From Candidatus Taylorbacteria bacterium RIFCSPLOWO2_12_FULL_43_20 (GTDB taxonomy: Bacteria > Patescibacteriota > Minisyncoccia > Phycocordibacterales > HO2-43-120), in NCBI GenBank assembly GCA_001821295.1, contig MHSK01000028.1, positions 224-36,919 of the forward strand: 36,696 nucleotides of DNA, written 5' to 3'. Below are positions 30,628-36,696 of the stretch, one piece after another; positions within the stretch are counted from its first letter, which is position 1; each line of letters opens with the position of its first letter. Below the pieces are notes generated by a model, which worked only from the letters and a program-made list of their open reading frames with translations, had not been told where the DNA came from and ran no database searches. A program made the translations under genes and the position numbers.

Positions 30628-30787
30628 GTGCATGGCACTGGAAATTCGAAACCCGAAACCCAAAAAACGACTTTGTCGTTCCCGTGCAGAAGGGAATCCA
30701 GGATGATCTGGTTTTCCGCTTTCGCGGAGATGACAGAATTATGTCATTTTTGAGCTTCGTGTTTCGTGCTTCCAATGCCGTGCATTG
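30628..30787 (+). repeat. 23S insertion G (helix 98 region), composite repeat
   Basis: CAGTGCATGGCACTG then GAAATTCGAAACCCGAAACC (GCACGAA family), and in the middle a diverged paired TTCCCG element (30681-30737). The closing arm is GCTTCGTGTTTCGTGCTTCC and CAATGCCGTGCATTG. Two repeat families are nested inside one rRNA helix. Confidence 0.85.
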
Positions 30788-30890
30788 TAGAGACCCGTAA
30801 GAGATGATTACGTTGATAGGCTTCAGGTGTACGCACAGTAATGTGTTTAGCCGAGAAGTACTAATCCGTCCATAACCTATTAGGAAATTT

Positions 30891-31047
30891 ATAAAGCACT
30901 TTACCATCACTTAATGCGATGGGAGCAGATTTTTTTACCTGGTAATCCACCATTAACACTCTATAAGTTAATGGGGATGAGATCTTCAGAGTCCCGTTCG
31001 AAGGGCACATAAACAAAACCGTTTAGCTTATTTGACCGGTTCACTTT
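30891..31047 (+). other. 23S-5S spacer
   Basis: Contains CCATC-ACTTAATGC-GATGG followed by GAGCAGATTTTTTT (30904-30939), a terminator-like or processing hairpin, and AACCGT/ACCGGTT near 31017-31041. No tRNA or gene seen. Confidence 0.6.
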
Positions 31048-31258
<211 letters not shown>

Positions 31259-31262
<4 letters not shown>

Positions 31263-31281
31263 GTAGTGAACTATTTTTTTT
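31259..31281 (+). terminator. Terminator of the rRNA unit
   Basis: AAAGTAGT-GA-ACTATTTT hairpin running into eight T, overlapping the last bases of 5S. Confidence 0.75.
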
Positions 31282-31353
31282 GCATAGGACCACTCAACAT
31301 CACAGCTCTGATCGTTTTTTTACGTCAGGGCAGAGCGGGGCGCGTGTATTACC

Positions 31354-31497
31354 GTAACTCCTCACAAGACCGAGTAATGGCCACACCACAGCCTTCTTTT
31401 CTTCTGTCATTCCCGTGAAAACGGGAATCCAGATCAAAATATGGCCTAGATTCCCGCCTTCGCGGGAATGACACCACTCGGTCTTGTGAGCAGTTAC
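31354..31497. repeat. Nested inverted-repeat element: 22-base arms around a TCATTCCCG pair
   Basis: GTAACTCCTCACAAGACCGAG T (31354-31375) and its inverse (31476-31497) match at 21 of 22 positions. Between them lies a TCATTCCCGTGAAAACGGGA pair (31405-31472). The whole 144 bases fold as one cruciform. No gene in 31263-31574 other than this and a hairpin GCTCTG/CAGAGC at 31304-31336. Confidence 0.8.
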
Positions 31498-31574
31498 GTA
31501 TTACCATCTTGCTGTTCAGCTGAATATGTCATACAATAAATTCATTATAACTTAAGTCTGTGACAAAAATTTTT

Positions 31575-32561
31575 ATGGAAAATACACAAGAGATGCCAGT
31601 GCCGGCCGTAAAACCTCCATTGCCTGGCGCTTGGAACATGTTTAAACAGTCAGTCGGTTTTTTAAAAGATAATTTTAGAGCTGTCTTCGGTATTTTCATC
31701 TCGCCTTTGATATTTATGGTTGTTGGGACCATGTTAATACGCTCTCTACCGGTGGATGATAGAGGCAATGCTATTTTAAGTGGCGCGACCTCAGGTCAGC
31801 TAACGGCATTTATAATAGGGGTGATTATTTCCATTATTGGTGGAGTTCTTGCTTATATCGCGGCTATCGGATTTATTTATTTCTTGCTGGATAAAGAAAA
31901 AGGTGTTTATTCTTCTGTTAAAGAATATTATAAAAAGGCCGCTCACATTTTTTGGGCTTTTGTCTGGATAAGTATTCTTCTGTCGCTATCAATTTTTGGC
32001 GGGTTTGCATTATTTATTGTGCCGGGTATCATTTTATCTTTCTATCTCTTGTTTAGCACCTATGTGCTAGTTGATGAGAATAAGAAAGGGTTGACGGCTC
32101 TCACCCAAAGTTGGAATTACGTAAGAGGATATGCCTGGAGCATTTTCTTTAAATTATTATTGTTTGGATTGTTGCTTTTTCCGATTTATATTGTCTTCAT
32201 TGCCGTCTTTGCGGGATTGGCTTACGTGTCATTCGGTCAAGAGCTATCCATTATAACAATTTCATCTATTGATATTGTTGTAAGATTTATCCAGCAAATT
32301 ATTATTGGGCCTCTTGGCGCTATTTATCTTTTCCTAATCTATAGAAATCTTAAGAGTGTTAAGTCCGAGACCGTGCCTGATTTTGTGGAAAAAAAGAGGA
32401 AGAATAAGCTTATAGCAGTCTCAATACTCGGCTTACTGATTATTCCGCTGATAGTACTTTCCGTGGTTTTCACTAGTCTTATGGCGGCTAGGCAAAAAGC
32501 GAAAGATGTCTCTTCTCCCGAACAGTATATTGAAATTGAAGAGGTGTACGACTACAATTAA
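31575..32561 (+). CDS. Multi-pass membrane protein of unknown function
   Basis: 328 residues from MENTQEMPVPAVKPPLPG (ATG 31575; a GTG at 31560 in frame is less likely). A Pro-rich cytoplasmic N-terminus is followed by about seven membrane helices: FGIFISPLIFMVVG, LTAFIIGVIISIIGGVLAYIAAIGFIYFLL (two), AAHIFWAFVWISILLSLSIFGGFALFIVPGIILSFYLLFSTYVLV (two), FFKLLLFGLLLFPIYIVFIAVFAGLAYV, and IAVSILGLLIIPLIVLSVVFTSLMA near the end. The P-G-I-...-LF...VLVDEN...LTALTQSWNYVRGYAWSIF stretch resembles DUF975/YciC-type and glycerophosphodiester-phosphodiesterase-membrane-domain families. Function not known. A TTATAA-type -10 lies at 31544-31550. Confidence 0.75.
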   Translation: MENTQEMPVPAVKPPLPGAWNMFKQSVGFLKDNFRAVFGIFISPLIFMVVGTMLIRSLPVDDRGNAILSGATSGQLTAFIIGVIISIIGGVLAYIAAIGFIYFLLDKEKGVYSSVKEYYKKAAHIFWAFVWISILLSLSIFGGFALFIVPGIILSFYLLFSTYVLVDENKKGLTALTQSWNYVRGYAWSIFFKLLLFGLLLFPIYIVFIAVFAGLAYVSFGQELSIITISSIDIVVRFIQQIIIGPLGAIYLFLIYRNLKSVKSETVPDFVEKKRKNKLIAVSILGLLIIPLIVLSVVFTSLMAARQKAKDVSSPEQYIEIEEVYDYN

Positions 32562-32580
32562 AGTCGGTGACAAGTTTGCG

Positions 32581-32613
32581 AAAATCAGCCGCTTCTTTCT
32601 CGGCTGATTTTTT
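32581..32613 (+). terminator. Terminator after the membrane protein
   Basis: AATCAGCCG / CGGCTGATT stem around TTCTTTCT-type loop with a run of T, 20 bases after the stop. Confidence 0.9.
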
Positions 32614-32751
32614 GATATCATTATGGGGGAGTGTTTAGGAATTCCTCCTCCTTTTTTTTCCAAAGAGGAGACGAAACTTCCTTTAGGTTTTATTTCTTTT
32701 TTCGAACTTTACTTAGAAATTAGAAATTGGTAATTAGAAATTTCTTTAAAT

Positions 32752-34122
32752 ATGTCTCATTGGGCAACAAAAAGAAAACTTAGTTACATCGGGGCTTTTT
32801 TCGTGCTTTTGTTTGTCGGATTTGCCTTGCCTGTTTTCTTTTTTGTCTATGATTCGCCGACGTGCTTTGATGGCAAACAGAACCAAAATGAAACCGGTAT
32901 TGACTGTGGAGGTTCATGCAATATCCTTTGCTCCACGGAGTCTATTAGGCCACTGGTTCTCTGGCAGAGAATATTTAAAGTATTGCCGGGAATATATAAT
33001 GCCGTGGCGTATGTGGAGAATGCTAATATCAGTTCAGGTTCTGAAGCCGTACCTTACGTATTTGAACTGTATGATGAGAATGGCAGTTTGATTGCGGAAA
33101 GGAAAGGTGTGGCGGACATTCCCCCGAACAAAAAATTTCCTATTTTTGAAGACCGTATAGACACGGGAGGCAAGACTCCGTCCAGAACAATTTTTCAATT
33201 TACGGACGACCCTGTGTGGAAGAAAGATACTCGCCAGTTTCCTGACATCAGAGTAACGAGTTCAAGTCTGGTTGAAGGCGAGGATAATCCTAGGGTTTTG
33301 TCCACTATTGAAAACAGATCCTTGGAAGATATTTACGACCTGGAAGTTGTAGCTATGGTTTACGATAGCGGGGAAAATGTTATTGCCGCTTCACGGACAT
33401 ACGTCAACAAATTGGAAAAAGGAGGATCTGAAAACTTGGTATTTACTTGGCCCTACGCTCTTGATCTGGGCGTTGTTGAGTGTGAAAGCCCGGCTGATGT
33501 GATGCTTGTGATAGACCGTTCGGGAAGCATGGATGACGATGGTGGCGACCCTCCCGAACCGCTTTCATCCGTAAAGAAGGCGGCTGTGTCTTTTGTTGAA
33601 AATATGAAGGAACGCGACAGGGCTGGTGTGGTTTCTTTCGCCAACACTGCCAGTGATCCATTAGACATTGTTCTAACTGCTGATTTCAAAAAAGTCAAAG
33701 ATTCTGTTTTTGCCATAAACATAGCCACTACTTCAGGTCCTCAGAATACCAATATAGGCAGCGGTCTTATCGTGGCCACGAAAGAGTTGCTGTCAGAAAG
33801 AGGCCGAGAAGAGGCAAAAAAGGTTATCGTATTGCTGACTGACGGTTTGCCTTCGCGCCCCACACTTCCGGACAATAAAGAGTATCCAGAGAAGTACGCC
33901 ATAGACGCGGCCAACGGTGCCAGAGCGGCCAATATTGATCTGTACGCTATCGGTCTTGGCAGCGGGGTTCGCGCTGATTTTCTCCGCGACCTAACAGTCA
34001 TTCCCGATCGTTACTTTGAGGCGGCGCGGCCCGAAGAGTTGATACAAATCTACAGGAATATAGCCGCGTCAATATGCAAGCTTGGGCCGACTAAAATCCA
34101 GATCTCTCCGATTTTAAAATGA
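32752..34122 (+). CDS. Membrane-anchored von Willebrand factor A domain protein
   Basis: 456 residues. An N-terminal membrane helix (about 13-34: GAFFVLLFVGFALPVFFFVY) is followed by a Cys-rich motif CFDGKQNQNETGIDCGGSCNILC (Cys at about 38, 52, 56, 60), seen in many Parcubacterial surface proteins and looking like a metal or disulfide knot. A beta domain fills about 65-245. The vWA domain spans about 246-440 with MIDAS residues DRSGSMD (about 255), T of TSGPQNTNIGSGL and D of LLTDGLP. It probably binds protein partners at the outer face. The stop overlaps the start of the next gene (ATGA), so it is translationally linked to a SEDS protein and may take part in envelope growth; that link is inference. 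Confidence 0.85.
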   Translation: MSHWATKRKLSYIGAFFVLLFVGFALPVFFFVYDSPTCFDGKQNQNETGIDCGGSCNILCSTESIRPLVLWQRIFKVLPGIYNAVAYVENANISSGSEAVPYVFELYDENGSLIAERKGVADIPPNKKFPIFEDRIDTGGKTPSRTIFQFTDDPVWKKDTRQFPDIRVTSSSLVEGEDNPRVLSTIENRSLEDIYDLEVVAMVYDSGENVIAASRTYVNKLEKGGSENLVFTWPYALDLGVVECESPADVMLVIDRSGSMDDDGGDPPEPLSSVKKAAVSFVENMKERDRAGVVSFANTASDPLDIVLTADFKKVKDSVFAINIATTSGPQNTNIGSGLIVATKELLSERGREEAKKVIVLLTDGLPSRPTLPDNKEYPEKYAIDAANGARAANIDLYAIGLGSGVRADFLRDLTVIPDRYFEAARPEELIQIYRNIAASICKLGPTKIQISPILK

Positions 34123-35249
34123 AAATAGGCAACTTATTGAAAAGACAAAATATTGACTGGCTCTTGTTCTTTTCGGCTTTACCTATCTTGGGCGCGGGGC
34201 TTGTAACAATGAATTCTTTTGTCGGGGACAGTTCGCTTTTTGACAAGCAGATAATATGGATCGCTGTCTCTCTCTCTGTTTTTTTTATACTGAGCTTTAT
34301 AGATTTCAGATTTTTGCGCAGAACGGAGGTTATAATTTTTATTTTTATCTTTTTATGCGCTCTGCTTTTCCTTCTTTTTATTCTCGGGGTGACCGTGAGG
34401 GGTTCGCAGAGTTGGTTTCAGTTCGGATCCGTGGCCTTTCAGCCGTCAGATCTGGCAAAATTGGTCACAATTTTAATTCTGGCCAAATATTTTACCCGGC
34501 GGCATATTGAAATCGCCCGTCTACGCCACATACTTTTGTCTGGATTTTATGCTTTGGTTATCTTCGCGCTGATTCTGCTTCAGCCGGATTTCGGCAGTGC
34601 GATTATTATCTTTATTATCTGGCTGGGGATGGTGCTGGTTTCCGGCATTTCCAAAAAACATTTGCTGGCTGTTTTTTTCATTGGCGTCGCTTGTTTTGGC
34701 GCTCTGTGGTCTTTCGGATTTCAGGATTATCAAAAGCAGAGGATTATCAGTTTTATCCATCCGCTCGCGGACATAAGAGGAAGCGGCTACAACGCTTACC
34801 AGTCTACTATTGCCGTGGGTTCCGGAGAGCTTTATGGAAAGGGTGTCGGCTACGGCACTCAATCTCGCCTTAAATTTTTGCCCGAATATGAAACTGATTT
34901 TATATTCGCCGCTTTCGCGGAAGAGTGGGGCTTCTACGGTTCTTTAATCCTCTTTTTTCTATTTGGAATGGTTATATATAGAATTTTGGCGAACGCTCTC
35001 CGCGGCGCCACCAATTTTGAAATTCTTTACGGTATCGGTTTGTCAATATATTTTATGAGTCATTTTGTTATAAATGTCGGCATGAATATAGGGCTACTCC
35101 CAGTGACCGGACTGGTAATGCCTTTCATGAGCTACGGCGGGTCTCATCTCCTTGCTGAATTTGCCGGCCTTGGAATTCTTATGGGTATGCGCCGCTACCG
35201 CCGCACTACACATAAAGATAATATGAAAAATGAATTTGTCGGAGTCTAA
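34119..35249 (+). CDS. rodA: RodA/FtsW-type SEDS peptidoglycan polymerase
   Basis: 376 residues with about ten membrane helices. SEDS marks: W-x-x-x-G...RG...SW (TVRGSQSWFQFGSVAFQPSDLAKL, where QPSDLAKL is the family QPSE..K pattern), LLQPDFGSA, R-x-SF-x-P-x-D...G.GY...QS..A.GSG...GKG.G.G.Q...LPE..TDFIFA.FAEEWGF, and G..PVTGL.MPF.SYGGS. The conserved Asp of LPEYETDFIFA and that of QPDFGSA are present. These proteins polymerise lipid II with a partner class B penicillin-binding protein. No DxD or PBP gene lies in the window. The WD-type length and the lack of an FtsW-like extension favour RodA. Overlaps the vWA gene by four bases. Confidence 0.93.
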   Translation: MKIGNLLKRQNIDWLLFFSALPILGAGLVTMNSFVGDSSLFDKQIIWIAVSLSVFFILSFIDFRFLRRTEVIIFIFIFLCALLFLLFILGVTVRGSQSWFQFGSVAFQPSDLAKLVTILILAKYFTRRHIEIARLRHILLSGFYALVIFALILLQPDFGSAIIIFIIWLGMVLVSGISKKHLLAVFFIGVACFGALWSFGFQDYQKQRIISFIHPLADIRGSGYNAYQSTIAVGSGELYGKGVGYGTQSRLKFLPEYETDFIFAAFAEEWGFYGSLILFFLFGMVIYRILANALRGATNFEILYGIGLSIYFMSHFVINVGMNIGLLPVTGLVMPFMSYGGSHLLAEFAGLGILMGMRRYRRTTHKDNMKNEFVGV

Positions 35250-35264
35250 GAGTTTAACCTCCTT

Positions 35265-35290
35265 GTAGGAGTTTAACTCCTACAGATTTT
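35265..35290. terminator. Bidirectional hairpin between convergent genes
   Basis: GTAGGAGTT-T-AACTCCTAC (35265-35283) followed by AGATTTT, between the stop of rodA and the stop of the glycosyltransferase gene on the other strand. T run weak. Confidence 0.6.
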
Positions 35291-36509
35291 ATCTTTCGTA
35301 TACTTTCCGAGTCTCTTCAACCATTCTCTCCAGCGAAAAATTAGACTTTATTTTTTGCTTTAACTTGACCGCCATTTCTTTTTTTTTGTTTTTGTTTTCA
35401 ATCAGGAAAGATACTGCTTCTTTGACTTCTTTCGGCTCCTTCGGTCTTATCAGTATGCCTGTTTCCAGCTGGTCTATTATTTCCGGGATGCCTCCCACGC
35501 TTGAAGCGACCACGGGGACGCCCGCGGCGCCTGCTTCCAATATGACATAGGGTAAGCCCTCAGTAATTGAAGTCAGCGCGAATATATCAAACGCGCATAG
35601 ATACTGCGCGGCGTTTTCCAACTGACCGATCATAAAAATTTTACCAGACAGATCGTTGTTATCTACTCTCTTTCTGAGAAACTCTTTTTCTTCGCCGTCG
35701 CCAACAATGACGAGAATTACTTTTTCATGCTTACGTTCAAGATGTTTTATGCCGTCTATGAGGTGCGCCAGCCCTTTGTTTTTATGAAGTTCGGCGATTG
35801 TTCCTACCCAGACAGTTTTATCTGTTTTCTTTGGCTTCGGGATATGATCCGACAACGCGGGATGGTTTGATATCAAGAGTTCACGCGCCGCCATTTTTTT
35901 CATTAAAGCATGTTTTCCTATGCCGTTTTGGATAACAGTAATCTTGTCCAAGATCAAGCTGGGCCAGCTCCGCACTTGTTCCTTTAGCGTTTGGGATACA
36001 ACTATCGTTTTATGCGTGACCAGCACAGACAACGCTTGAAGAAGTTTGCTGGCAAATTTTATAAATTGCGAGCGTTGCTCATTGAAAAACCAGCCGTGCA
36101 CGGTGAATACGATTAGGATTTTATGGAGCGGTTGGCGCTTAAGTTTAATGTAATAAAGGCGGAACAAATACGAATTTACGAGACGCGCGGCAAGCGCGCC
36201 CAAACCGCCCACTTTAGAGCTGTTTAGATGGATTATGTCTGGGTTGATGTCTGTTATAATCTTCAGCAATTTAAAAAAGACTTTCACGTCGTCTATGATG
36301 CTCACGTTTCTCCTCAGGTTTTCAACCATCACCGTTTTTATTCCCAATTCCTCCAGCTTTGTTATCAGTTCACCTTTTCCACCGCAGGCGACCGCGAGGT
36401 CGTATTCATCCTTAAGATTGGATGACAGGTCAAAGACGTATCTCTGCGCTCCTCCCCAGTTGGATTTGGTTATAACAAAAAGGATTTTTTTTCTGGTCAA
36501 TTTATCCAT
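35289..36509 (-). CDS. Glycosyltransferase, family GT4 (group 1)
   Basis: 406 residues of GT-B fold. N-terminal domain begins KILFVITKSNWGGAQRYVFDLSSNL with the GGAQ loop, and has DIIHLNSSKVGGLGALAAR and IVFTVHGWFFNEQ. The C-terminal domain shows TVIQNGI, VWVGTIAELHKNKGLAHLIDGI, VILVIVGDGEEK, IFMIGQLENAAQYLCAFDIFALTSITEGLPYVILEAGAAGVPVVASSVGGIPEII, with the E-x7-E motif (TEGLPYVILEAG) that binds the nucleotide sugar. It should transfer a sugar in surface polysaccharide or glycoprotein assembly. It is convergent with rodA. The start MDKLTRKK is preceded on the minus strand by a TATAGT -10-like site about 25 bases away (around 36530). Confidence 0.9.
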   Translation of the reverse strand: MDKLTRKKILFVITKSNWGGAQRYVFDLSSNLKDEYDLAVACGGKGELITKLEELGIKTVMVENLRRNVSIIDDVKVFFKLLKIITDINPDIIHLNSSKVGGLGALAARLVNSYLFRLYYIKLKRQPLHKILIVFTVHGWFFNEQRSQFIKFASKLLQALSVLVTHKTIVVSQTLKEQVRSWPSLILDKITVIQNGIGKHALMKKMAARELLISNHPALSDHIPKPKKTDKTVWVGTIAELHKNKGLAHLIDGIKHLERKHEKVILVIVGDGEEKEFLRKRVDNNDLSGKIFMIGQLENAAQYLCAFDIFALTSITEGLPYVILEAGAAGVPVVASSVGGIPEIIDQLETGILIRPKEPKEVKEAVSFLIENKNKKKEMAVKLKQKIKSNFSLERMVEETRKVYER

Positions 36510-36696
36510 GGATATTGTTCACAATAACTATATCAGCAGTAACAGTTTAAACACCACTTGACATATATTGTGACAAAATGTCCGGTATTTAAATACAAAC
36601 ACATTTACTGACCTTTCCACATTAGGTTAATACAACCCGCTCGCTTTGAGGAAACCCCTGAGTAGCTTGTTGTCATTCATTGTGCGCTTCGCCTTT
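36510..36696. other. Window end, no gene seen
   Basis: Holds TTGACATATATTGTGACA (36557-36574), with promoter-like words on both strands. No reading frame of note in the last 187 bases. Confidence 0.4.

Overview
This window looks like a piece of a Candidate Phyla Radiation (Patescibacteria) genome, most likely a Parcubacteria-type lineage. The supporting signs are small divergent ribosomal proteins (S6, S18, L10, L7/L12), an EF-P with a non-canonical tip loop, several secreted proteins with peptidoglycan-binding domains and a paired-cysteine motif, an O-antigen-ligase/TPR protein, short membrane proteins, few Shine-Dalgarno sites, and a 23S rRNA gene full of introns and insertions with no 16S gene upstream. 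The lineage call is inferred from gene style, not from a tree.

Layout. 1-1236: 3' end of a secreted peptidoglycan-binding protein. 1281-1887: MNT nucleotidyltransferase with the wreck of a HEPN (HepT-like) partner. 1996-4883 (+): TatD nuclease, then rpsF-ssb-rpsR. 5449-5808: a coiled-coil protein. 6040-11953 (-): ftsK, an Ig-like anchored protein, a DUF559 nuclease, recA, a small membrane protein and efp. 12242-13009 (+): a putative HTH regulator that appears autoregulated. 13010-14223: repeats plus a possible structured RNA. 14224-21668 (+): cell-surface block (large PG-binding surface protein, O-antigen ligase/TPR protein, two more secreted proteins). 22030-23256: L10 leader, rplJ, rplL. 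23620-24264: putative regulator. 24261-31281: a 23S-5S transcription unit. 31575-36509: membrane protein, von Willebrand A protein, RodA/FtsW-type SEDS protein, and a convergent GT4 glycosyltransferase.

The 23S gene spans about 6.04 kb instead of about 2.9 kb. Four group I introns (about 1.96 kb) sit in functional centres: after E. coli positions U1931, U1951, U2500 and U2656, the last inside the sarcin-ricin loop. One encodes a LAGLIDADG endonuclease; another carries a tRNA-like cassette on a peripheral stem. Eight further insertions (about 1.1 kb) extend helix tips, and seven of them belong to the same dispersed repeat families that fill the intergenic spacers. Removing introns and insertions leaves about 2.95 kb, a normal 23S. 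The 5S gene is also enlarged (about 215 nt) by an insertion on helix IV.

The unifying theme is a set of hairpin-forming repeats that have colonised nearly every spacer, helix tips of rRNA, probably another structured RNA, and the tatD reading frame, where they remain in frame. In one family the hairpin stem changes by compensating substitutions between copies, which argues that folding of the repeat matters.
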